In this document: piece by piece, positions 1 through 5,855 of the stretch
Layout: every line of letters starts with the position of its first letter
Numbering within the stretch: position 1 is the first letter of the stretch
Assembly: GCA_009704555.1 (NCBI GenBank)
Contig: WLDY01000017.1
Coordinates: forward strand, 1-9,680
Source: Actinomycetota bacterium
GTDB lineage: Bacteria; Actinomycetota; Actinomycetes; Nanopelagicales; Nanopelagicaceae
Direction: 5' to 3'
DNA length: 9,680 nt
Notes under the pieces: model-generated
What the model was told of the DNA's origin: nothing
The model's database searches: none
The model's input: only the letters and a program-made list of their open reading frames with translations
Made by a program: the position numbers and the translations under genes

Positions 1-81
1 GATTACCTAACACTTCCGGCACAACAAGGGGCGATGGAGTCAGGCATCGATGCCGCGGAGGAGATCGCCGCGAGACTTTGA
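1..81 (+). CDS. C-terminus of a probable FAD-dependent oxidoreductase (amine oxidase-like), truncated by window start
   Basis: Reading from base 1 in frame 1 gives 26 residues and a TGA stop at 79-81; the gene begins outside the window. The fragment starts Asp-Tyr-Leu, followed by Leu-Pro, a Gln-Gly-Ala-Met-Glu-Ser-Gly stretch and then an Ala/Glu-rich helix (DAAEEIAARL). This pattern resembles the end of flavin amine oxidases, protoporphyrinogen oxidases and phytoene desaturases, where an 'AGD...P..GA..SG..AA' segment contacts FAD and leads into the last helix (family knowledge). The fragment is too short to name a substrate. It converges on the gene at 86-973 with only 4 bp between the two stop codons, so there is no room for a separate terminator. 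The reading frame is fairly safe because it is open and makes sense as protein; the family call is tentative. Confidence 0.55.
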   Translation, partial: DYLTLPAQQGAMESGIDAAEEIAARL

Positions 82-85
82 GGGA

Positions 86-973
86 CTACTTGACGAGTTC
101 AGTCAGCGCCGAAGGCAACTGCGGAAAGTCGAATTGGAATCCAGAGTCCACGAGGCGTTGCGGTATCACGCGCTTGCTGCCGAGGATCTCAGTCGAGAAG
201 CCACCGAGCGCAACCTTGAGCGCTATGGCTGGAGCCGGAAAGAGAGCCGGACGGCGAAGTGCGCGTGCGAGTGCAGCGGTGAATTCACTATTGGTCACCG
301 GATTGGGTGATGTCAGATTGACGGGTCCCTCGATCTCCTTCTCAAGAAGGTAAGAGATGGCTTTGATCTCATCATGGAGAGTGATCCAGGACCACCACTG
401 CTTGCCATTACCAAGTCGACCGCCAAGACCCATCTTGAAGAGCGGCATCATCCGTCCAAGTGCGCCACCAGTGGGATCAAGGACTAGACCGGTACGGATC
501 TTCACGGTACGCACGGATGTCACAGCATCAGCGGCCGCTTCCCACTCTTTACAGACAGAGGCGAGGAAGTCGTCTCCTGCTCGATCACTCTCGGTCACAG
601 CGCGATTGCCCGTCTCGCCGTACCAACCGATCGCTGAACTTGAGATGAATACGCTCGGTTTGAGCTTCTCTACCGCTGCTGCGATGGTCGTAGTTCCGAA
701 GAGACGTGAATTGAGGATTTGCGCTTTGTACTTCTTGCTCCAGCGCTTGTCACCTACTCCAGCGCCAGCAAGATGGATGATCGCATCGACACCTTCGAGC
801 GGAGCGAGATCGACTGTGCCACTCACTGGATCCCACGCAACCTCATCGGGCGCAACGGGCTTGCGGCGAACGAGTCGCTGCACAGTGTGACCTTCTGACT
901 TGAGATGTCCCACCAGGGCCGCACCGATCAACCCGGATGATCCGGTGATCGCGACTCGCTGTGGAAGTGCCAA
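86..973 (-). CDS. TIGR01777-family NAD(P)-binding oxidoreductase (YfcH-like, SDR-type)
   Basis: The 295-residue protein is the usual full length. An N-terminal Rossmann fold opens with the dinucleotide-binding motif ITGSSGLIG (9-17). HLAGAG (67-72), followed by DKRW and SR, is typical of this extended SDR family. SSSAIGWYG (111-119) carries the Ser/Tyr region of the active site, and a KQWWSWITLHDE segment sits near 191-202. The C-terminal part (about 245-290, with PALFPAPA and FQFDFPQL) matches the DUF1731 extension. The family is often misnamed 'cell division inhibitor SulA' or 'epimerase'; its true substrate is not established. The start is TTG at 971-973, chosen because AAGGAG lies 6 nt upstream and the Rossmann motif begins right after. 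It is the last gene of the likely pepA-lpdA-sucB operon, as in the M. tuberculosis dlaT-Rv2216 pair (from memory). Its stop is TAG at 86-88. Function beyond nucleotide-dependent oxidoreductase or epimerase is unknown. Confidence 0.9.
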   Translation of the reverse strand: MALPQRVAITGSSGLIGAALVGHLKSEGHTVQRLVRRKPVAPDEVAWDPVSGTVDLAPLEGVDAIIHLAGAGVGDKRWSKKYKAQILNSRLFGTTTIAAAVEKLKPSVFISSSAIGWYGETGNRAVTESDRAGDDFLASVCKEWEAAADAVTSVRTVKIRTGLVLDPTGGALGRMMPLFKMGLGGRLGNGKQWWSWITLHDEIKAISYLLEKEIEGPVNLTSPNPVTNSEFTAALARALRRPALFPAPAIALKVALGGFSTEILGSKRVIPQRLVDSGFQFDFPQLPSALTELVK

Positions 974-979
974 GACTCT

Positions 980-985
980 CTCCTT
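980..985 (-). promoter_or_regulatory. Shine-Dalgarno site deciding the TTG start of the TIGR01777-family gene
   Basis: On the minus strand AAGGAG (continuing as AGAG) lies 6 nt before the TTG at 973-971. It is the only good ribosome-binding site here and supports the non-ATG start. It directly abuts the tandem repeat, so changes in repeat number would leave the site and its spacing untouched. Confidence 0.7.
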
Positions 986-986
986 A

Positions 987-1030
987 TTACGTTTCGGGCT
1001 TACGTTTCGGGCTTACGTTTCGGGCTTACG
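987..1030 (-). repeat. 13-bp tandem repeat, three full units plus 5 bp, at the sucB stop codon
   Basis: On the plus strand the unit ttacgtttcgggc occurs exactly at 987-999, 1000-1012 and 1013-1025, followed by ttacg at 1026-1030. In the mRNA sense the unit reads GCCCGAAACGTAA. The sucB stop codon TAA (1028-1026) is the first of four TAA triplets spaced by 13 nt. Since 13 is 1 modulo 3, the TAA triplets fall in all three frames after sucB. The repeat fills most of the 52-bp gap between sucB and the downstream gene. It may have arisen by slippage duplication of the gene end. Confidence 0.95.
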
Positions 1031-2735
1031 AAAGTCCTAGGTCAGATTCGAAACGACCACCTTCGAGTCGTTCCTTCAGCGTCGAGAGGAAACGTGCCGC
1101 ATCGGCGCCGTCGACGATTCGATGGTCGTAGGAGAGGGCGAGGTAGACCATGGATCGGATTGCGATCGTCTCGCTGCCATCGTTTCCTTGGATCACCATC
1201 GGACGCTTGACGATTGATCCCACGCCCAAGATCGCAACCTGTGGTTGATTGATGATCGGAGTGTCGAAGAGTGCGCCGCGACTGCCGGTATTGGTGATGG
1301 TGAAGGTTCCGCCACCTAGTTCATCCGGCGAGATCTTGTTCTCTCTCGTCCTTGCTGCAACATCTGCGATCTTTCGTGCGATCGCTCCCATATTGAGGTC
1401 TCCCGCGTCGCGGATGACCGGGACGAGAAGTCCTCTGTCGGTATCCACTGCGATACCAAGGTGCTCGGCACCGTGATAGATGATCTCCTCGCCTTCAACC
1501 GAAGAGTTGACCACTGGGTGTTGCTTGAGCGCCTCGCAAGTTGCAACCGCGAAGAACGGCAAGAAGCTGAGCTTCACTCCCTCACGAGACTCGAAGGCAC
1601 CTTTGGCACGGTTCCTCAGTCGATCGATCGCAGTGACATCTACTTCGACGACAGTGGTGAGTTGAGCAGAGACTTGAAGCGATTCCACCATGCGCGCTGC
1701 GATCACCTTACGAAGACGTGACATCGGCACGCGAGTTCCTCGAAGTGGCGACGGTGTCACGGCTACCGCTGGAGCCTGTGATGAGACGTACGAAACTGAA
1801 ACCGGCGCAGCTGTCGCTGTCGCTCGTGGGGCTGCCGCCGCAGTGACATCTTCTTTGCGAATCCTGCCCCCAACGCCACTTCCACGAACAGTCGAAAGAT
1901 TGACGCCAAGTTCTTGCGCCAACTTTCGGACGATCGGAGTCACATAAGCATCGTCGCTGCGAGTAATCGGAGTTGCTGCCACCGGAGTTGGAGCAACTGG
2001 AGCTGGTGCGGGAGTTGCAACAGGTGTCGGAGCTGCTACGGGGGCGGGTGCTGGCGTTGGCGTTGGAGCTGGCTTTGGTGCAGGTGCGCTCACTGGTGTT
2101 GCACCGGTGGCGCCGATGGAAGCAAGCCTTGCTCCTACAGGAACGGTTTGATCGACATTGACATCAATCGAGAGTAATACTCCAGCGACAGGAGAAGGAA
2201 TCTCGGTATCGACTTTGTCAGTGGAGACTTCAAGGAGTGGCTCATCGACTGCGACGTTCTCTCCTACGGATTTGAGCCATCGAGTAACCGTACCTTCGGT
2301 TACGGACTCACCAAGTGCTGGCATCGAGACGATGGTCGCGGTGGTGGTGGCGCCAGAATTGGAAGCGACGGGCGCAGGGGTTGGCGTTGCTGCAGGTGAC
2401 GAAAGAGGAGTCGCTGGGGGAGTTGGGGCCGGCGGCGTTGCCACCACTGCTGGCTTGGGCGTGCTCTCTGCTGGCACTGAAGGTGTGGCAGTAGCGCTCC
2501 CATCGTCGATGACAGCTAGTTCAGCACCCACAGCCACCGTTTGATCGACGGCGACAACGATCTTGGCAAGCTTCCCAGCAGCAGGAGAGGGGATCTCGGT
2601 ATCGACTTTGTCGGTGGAGACTTCGAGCAATGGTTCGTCTAGTGCGACGACATCACCCTCATTCTTCAACCACCGTGTGACCGTGCCCTCAGTGACGCTC
2701 TCACCGAGCGCTGGCATCTTTACCGAGAATGACAT
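1026..2735 (-). CDS. sucB: E2 dihydrolipoamide acyltransferase of 2-oxoacid dehydrogenase complexes (actinobacterial SucB/DlaT type)
   Basis: This 569-residue protein carries acyl groups on lipoyl-lysine and passes them to CoA. Lipoyl domain 1 spans about 1-76 (modified Lys43 in STDKVDTE) and lipoyl domain 2 about 135-208 (Lys174 in the same motif). Ala/Pro-rich linkers lie at about 81-133 and 212-258. The E3/E1-binding domain is at 264-297 (YVTPIVRKLA to GRIRKEDV). The catalytic core runs from about 330 to 560, with the active site SYDHRIVDG holding His538 and Asp542. ATG at 2735 has GAAGGAG 4 nt upstream. Automatic annotation usually calls this 'dihydrolipoamide succinyltransferase'. In studied actinobacteria, however, the equivalent protein (DlaT/AceF) is the pyruvate dehydrogenase E2, while the 2-oxoglutarate E1 (Kgd/OdhA) carries its own fused succinyltransferase-like domain. 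The acyl specificity is therefore open. lpdA lies 55 bp upstream and supplies E3. Confidence 0.93.
   Translation of the reverse strand: MSFSVKMPALGESVTEGTVTRWLKNEGDVVALDEPLLEVSTDKVDTEIPSPAAGKLAKIVVAVDQTVAVGAELAVIDDGSATATPSVPAESTPKPAVVATPPAPTPPATPLSSPAATPTPAPVASNSGATTTATIVSMPALGESVTEGTVTRWLKSVGENVAVDEPLLEVSTDKVDTEIPSPVAGVLLSIDVNVDQTVPVGARLASIGATGATPVSAPAPKPAPTPTPAPAPVAAPTPVATPAPAPVAPTPVAATPITRSDDAYVTPIVRKLAQELGVNLSTVRGSGVGGRIRKEDVTAAAAPRATATAAPVSVSYVSSQAPAVAVTPSPLRGTRVPMSRLRKVIAARMVESLQVSAQLTTVVEVDVTAIDRLRNRAKGAFESREGVKLSFLPFFAVATCEALKQHPVVNSSVEGEEIIYHGAEHLGIAVDTDRGLLVPVIRDAGDLNMGAIARKIADVAARTRENKISPDELGGGTFTITNTGSRGALFDTPIINQPQVAILGVGSIVKRPMVIQGNDGSETIAIRSMVYLALSYDHRIVDGADAARFLSTLKERLEGGRFESDLGLS
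2181..2717 (-). repeat. Intragenic duplication encoding the two lipoyl domains of E2
   Basis: Residues 7-54 (bases 2574-2717) and 138-185 (bases 2181-2324) agree at 42 of 48 positions. The two copies are offset by exactly 393 bp (131 codons). At DNA level the segments around each lipoyl-lysine stay nearly identical, including the 20-bp run atctcggtatcgactttgtc (from 2593 and from 2200). Duplicated lipoyl domains are common in E2 proteins; the near-identity points to recent duplication or gene conversion. Confidence 0.9.
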
Positions 2736-2790
2736 CTCACTCCTTCGAATCCCGCACGTACTCTAGTCCTGGCCATCTAGATCACCCGAA

Positions 2791-4161
2791 TCATCCGTGT
2801 GCGTGAAGCGGTTTGCCGGCAAGAGCCAGATGCGCCTCGCCCATCGCCTCTGAGAGCGTGGGGTGGGCATGGATGAACTGTGCGACATCGTTCGCATCGG
2901 CCTCCCAATTGAAGATCAGTTGAGCCTCGGCGAGCAGTTCGCCGACACGAGAGCCGACCATGTGGATGCCAAGAATCGGTCCATTCTTCGCGGCGACGAG
3001 TTTGACTGAACCTGCCGTCTTGAGGATTTGCGCTTTGCCGTTGCCAGCAAGATCGTAATTGAGTTCGACCACATCATGACCACGCTCTTTGGCTTGTGCT
3101 GTTGTAAGCCCCACTGATGCCACCTCAGGCTCCGAGTAAGTGACGCGGGGGACTCCGTCGTAATTGATGGCACGGGGATTCAACCCTGCCATCTCTTCAG
3201 CGACCATGATCCCTTCGGCAAAGCCGACGTGTGCTAGCTGAAGAGTTGGAATGAGATCACCAACAGCCCAGATACCAGCGACATTGGTTCTGCACTTCTC
3301 GTCGACCAAGACGTAGCCACGGTCCATCGCGATGCCTTGCTCTTCGTAGCCAAGCCCTTGCGACACCGGACCTCGACCGACTGCAACGAGGAGAAGGTCT
3401 GCGCTATGCGTCGCACCGTTCTCCAGGGTGACAGTCACGGAATTTGAATCCACCTTCGCGCCCGTGAAACGGACACCGACTTCGAACTTGATCCCTCGCT
3501 TACGAAAGGCGCGCTCGAGTTGTTTGCTCGAACTCTCATCTTCCAAGGCGATCAACCGGGGGAGAGCTTCGATGATGGTCACTTCTGATCCAAAGGACTT
3601 CCAAACAGATGCGAACTCGCATCCGATGACGCCGCCGCCGAGGACGATGACACTCTTCGGGACATAGTCCATATTCATCGCATGATCCGAGGTGACGATT
3701 CGCTTTCCATCGATCTCAAGCCCTGGCAAGGTCTTCGGATATGAACCAGTTGCCAGCAGGATGTTCTTGCCCTGATATCGGACACCAGCGACCTCGACTG
3801 CATTAGCGGAGACGAGACGTCCCTCGCCTTCGACATAGGTGACATTGCGAGACTTCACCAGACCTTGGAGACCCTTGTGGAGTTTTGAGATGACGCCATC
3901 TTTGTAGGCGTTGACGCCCGCCATGTCCATGGCGTGGAACTCCGCCTTTACGCCAAAGGCGTGGGCCTCTCGAGCGTTGTCTGCGATCTCGCCTGCGTGC
4001 AAGAGAGCTTTTGTTGGGATGCAGCCTCGGTGAAGACAGGTGCCTCCCAGCTTGTCGCGCTCGATGAGAGCAACTTTCAATCCGAGTTGTGACGCTCTCA
4101 ACGCGGCGGCATAACCACCGGATCCGCCACCTAAGACAACGAGATCAAAGTCCAATTCCAT
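2791..4161 (-). CDS. lpdA: Dihydrolipoyl dehydrogenase (E3 / glycine cleavage L-protein)
   Basis: This cytoplasmic flavoenzyme reoxidises dihydrolipoamide with NAD+. At 456 residues it has the normal family length. The FAD-binding GGGSGG is at 11-16. The redox-active pair is Cys42/Cys47 in GGTCLHRGCIPTK. The NAD-binding motif GGGVIG is at 175-180, the second FAD contact AVGDLIP at 299-305, and the catalytic dyad His433/Glu438 in HAHPTLSE near the C-terminus. All key residues are present. The ATG at 4161 has only a modest AGGGG site upstream (CAGGGGTGC before ATG), but the Rossmann motif begins at the expected distance. It lies 51 bp after pepA and 55 bp before sucB, which suggests one transcript giving E3 and E2 together. 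The same E3 probably also serves the glycine cleavage system, whose T-protein gene is at 7530-8687. Confidence 0.96.
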   Translation of the reverse strand: MELDFDLVVLGGGSGGYAAALRASQLGLKVALIERDKLGGTCLHRGCIPTKALLHAGEIADNAREAHAFGVKAEFHAMDMAGVNAYKDGVISKLHKGLQGLVKSRNVTYVEGEGRLVSANAVEVAGVRYQGKNILLATGSYPKTLPGLEIDGKRIVTSDHAMNMDYVPKSVIVLGGGVIGCEFASVWKSFGSEVTIIEALPRLIALEDESSSKQLERAFRKRGIKFEVGVRFTGAKVDSNSVTVTLENGATHSADLLLVAVGRGPVSQGLGYEEQGIAMDRGYVLVDEKCRTNVAGIWAVGDLIPTLQLAHVGFAEGIMVAEEMAGLNPRAINYDGVPRVTYSEPEVASVGLTTAQAKERGHDVVELNYDLAGNGKAQILKTAGSVKLVAAKNGPILGIHMVGSRVGELLAEAQLIFNWEADANDVAQFIHAHPTLSEAMGEAHLALAGKPLHAHG

Positions 4162-4212
4162 GCACCCCTGATTCGAATCGAAAGACGCTTTGCGCCGGTA
4201 ATTCTGCCAGCC

Positions 4213-5730
4213 TTATGCGGTTGCGGTCTCCTCGGCTAAGGCGACGAGAGAGTGAACTGCGACTCCTGTACCGCCTACGGGCGTGTACCCGTGCGCCTTG
4301 CCGTCGTTGAAGGCCGGGCCCGCGATATCGAGATGGAGCCATGGCAGATCAGGCGATACGAACTCACGGAGGAAGAGACCTGCGACCAACATGCCTCCCA
4401 TGCGATCTCCGATATTTGCCATGTCGGCGACAGGTGAATCCAAGGATGCGCGAAGTTCCTCCGGAAGTGGCATCGGCCAGAATTGCTCGCCGGTCCTCTT
4501 TGTCACATCGAGGAAGGTGCGACGGAAATCATCGTTGTTGGTCATCACCGCAGAGGTGCGAGATCCAAGCGCGACGATCTGCGCGCCTGTGAGGGTTGCG
4601 ACATCGACGATGCCATCTAGTCCGCCCTCCTTCTTTCCAACTTCAGCTGCACGTACCAACGCATCAGCGAGGATCAGACGCCCCTCAGCATCAGGATTCA
4701 AAACTTCGATCGTCTTTCCACCGTAGATGGTGATGATGTCCGAAGGACGGGTAGCAGTGTCACTGACCATGTTCTCTGCCAACGGAGCCCAGGCGTCGAT
4801 CGCAACCGAGACCTTGAGTTTGGCGATTGCGATGATCGCGGCAGTGACGGCAGCAGCGCCACTCATATCCGACTTCATCGCCTCCATCCCTTGCGCGGGT
4901 TTGAGGGCGAGTCCGCCGGTATCGAAAGTAATTCCCTTACCGACGAAGGCCAAGCGCTTCACATTCTTCTTCGCGCTCTTAGGCCGGTAGGAGATATGAA
5001 GGAGTCGCGGTTGATTGGCAGAGCCTTGTCCGACAGCGGTGATGCCGCCATAGCCCTTCGTCTTGAGTTGGTTGTGTTCGAGTACCTCAACCTTCAGACC
5101 GGCCTTGATGGCCTCTGACTTGAGACGCTTTGCGAAGGAGTCGGGTGTGAGGTGACTTGGCGGTGTATTGATCAGATCACGAGTGAGATGCACTTGATCC
5201 GCGATCACCTTCGCCCGATCGAGCAAACCTTGGAGCTCTTTACTCTTCGCTTTGACGGTGAAGAGTTCGATCTGTGCGAGCGGTGCTTTCTTATCCTTCA
5301 AGGTCGAACCGCGGAATTCATGGAATCCGTATGCGCCAAAGAGGGCGCCTTCCGCGATTGCAGCCAAGTCATGGAGTGAGTCGTATGGGAGGGAAAAAGT
5401 CGCACTCTTGTGTCCATCGAGTGAGCGTGCTGCTGCCCCTGCTGCTCGTCGAAGAATTTCAGCGGAATAGCGAGCAGAGTTCTCACGCTTGCCGAGTCCG
5501 GTCAACACAAGAAGTCGATAACCATCTGCAGGAAGTTTGATCACCTCATCGGCAGCGCCTGTGGCTCCCATATCGTTGAGAGCCTCGAGGAGTCCGCGCG
5601 TGTCAATTGCCATGTCACCGGACTCGATGTGGAGTCGATTGCCTGACTTGCCAGACCCCTGGCTTCGGCTCAAACCAACAACCAGGATCTCCGCAGAGAC
5701 CTTCTTATCGGTTGCTTTCACAGTCGCCAT
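4213..5730 (-). CDS. pepA: Leucyl aminopeptidase (M17 family, cytosolic)
   Basis: This 505-residue two-metal enzyme removes N-terminal residues from peptides during cytoplasmic turnover. The N-terminal macro-like domain covers roughly residues 12-160 and the catalytic domain about 180-500. Metal ligands and catalytic residues are complete: Lys265 and Asp270 (GKGITFDTGG), Lys277, Asp288 (KSDMSGAAA), Asp347, Glu349 and Arg351. Their spacing matches E. coli PepA Lys270, Asp275, Lys282, Asp293, Asp352, Glu354 and Arg356. The family signature NTDAEGRL reads NPDAEGRL here, a Thr-to-Pro change beside a metal ligand. I chose ATG 5730 over the in-frame ATG at 5769 because GGAGGAG lies 5 nt upstream of it, whereas the longer start has almost no spacer after its weak AGGA and adds 13 atypical residues. 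It is the first gene of the probable pepA-lpdA-sucB-oxidoreductase operon. M. tuberculosis pepB also lies near dlaT (from memory). Confidence 0.94.
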   Translation of the reverse strand: MATVKATDKKVSAEILVVGLSRSQGSGKSGNRLHIESGDMAIDTRGLLEALNDMGATGAADEVIKLPADGYRLLVLTGLGKRENSARYSAEILRRAAGAAARSLDGHKSATFSLPYDSLHDLAAIAEGALFGAYGFHEFRGSTLKDKKAPLAQIELFTVKAKSKELQGLLDRAKVIADQVHLTRDLINTPPSHLTPDSFAKRLKSEAIKAGLKVEVLEHNQLKTKGYGGITAVGQGSANQPRLLHISYRPKSAKKNVKRLAFVGKGITFDTGGLALKPAQGMEAMKSDMSGAAAVTAAIIAIAKLKVSVAIDAWAPLAENMVSDTATRPSDIITIYGGKTIEVLNPDAEGRLILADALVRAAEVGKKEGGLDGIVDVATLTGAQIVALGSRTSAVMTNNDDFRRTFLDVTKRTGEQFWPMPLPEELRASLDSPVADMANIGDRMGGMLVAGLFLREFVSPDLPWLHLDIAGPAFNDGKAHGYTPVGGTGVAVHSLVALAEETATA

Positions 5731-5735
5731 GGGCG

Positions 5736-5742
5736 CTCCTCC
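5736..5742 (-). promoter_or_regulatory. Strong Shine-Dalgarno site setting the pepA start
   Basis: GGAGGAG on the minus strand lies 5 nt before ATG 5730-5728, the best ribosome-binding site in the window. It favours the 505-residue product over an ORF starting 39 bp earlier. Confidence 0.8.
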
Positions 5743-5770
5743 ACTGTCAGGGCAAAAGATGACCGACATT

Positions 5771-5803
5771 CCTGCCGGGTAGCAAGGCTACCTGCCGGCT
5801 AGC
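5771..5803 (-). promoter_or_regulatory. Pair of 13-bp direct repeats in the pepA leader (possible operator)
   Basis: In pepA sense the sequence holds GCTAGCCGGCAGG (5803-5791), a 7-nt spacer, then GCTACCCGGCAGG (5783-5771), with one mismatch. The 20-bp period puts the copies on nearly the same DNA face. The overlap also makes a small inverted repeat, GGTAGC-aag-GCTACC (plus strand 5778-5792). No U-run follows, so it is not an obvious terminator. A regulator site or leader RNA structure for the pepA operon is inference. Confidence 0.45.
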
Positions 5804-5805
5804 TT

Positions 5806-5839
5806 CAATTCACCTCGGCTAATCGAGCCGACTCAATTG
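5806..5839 (-). other. Imperfect inverted repeat between the secreted-protein gene and pepA
   Basis: The core arms TCGGCT (5815-5820) and AGCCGA (5826-5831) enclose a 5-nt loop and are perfect complements. Outside them CAATT (5806-5810) and AATTG (5835-5839) also pair, across short unpaired stretches of 4 and 3 nt. It starts 17 bp after the stop of the upstream gene, the position of a transcription end. No T-rich tract follows in the direction of transcription, so a classical intrinsic terminator is not supported. An operator or processing hairpin is possible. Confidence 0.4.
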
Positions 5840-5855
5840 GGATCACTGATGGATG

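Noticed and set aside
357..890. 177-codon plus-strand frame
   Set aside because: Antisense to the TIGR01777-family gene, which has intact motifs along its length.
1974..2470. Repetitive G/T-rich stretches suggesting a DNA repeat
   Set aside because: These encode the Ala/Pro linkers of E2 and are explained by protein composition.
2158..2544. 128-codon plus-strand frame rich in Val, Gly and Ala
   Set aside because: It is the complement of the lipoyl domain and the low-complexity Ala/Pro linker of E2; the composition simply mirrors the linker.
2763..2780. Two CTAG words 10 bp apart in the lpdA-sucB gap
   Set aside because: Only four bases each, with no pairing in between; likely chance.
4170..4179. 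Perfect palindrome GATTCGAATC before lpdA, with GATTCGAA also just before sucB
   Set aside because: Short and built on TTCGAA, which also occurs inside coding sequence here; two occurrences are not enough to claim a shared regulatory site.
5731..5769. Longer pepA start at ATG 5769
   Set aside because: The 13 extra residues do not look like an M17 N-terminus and the only purine-rich match almost touches the ATG, whereas ATG 5730 has GGAGGAG at good spacing.
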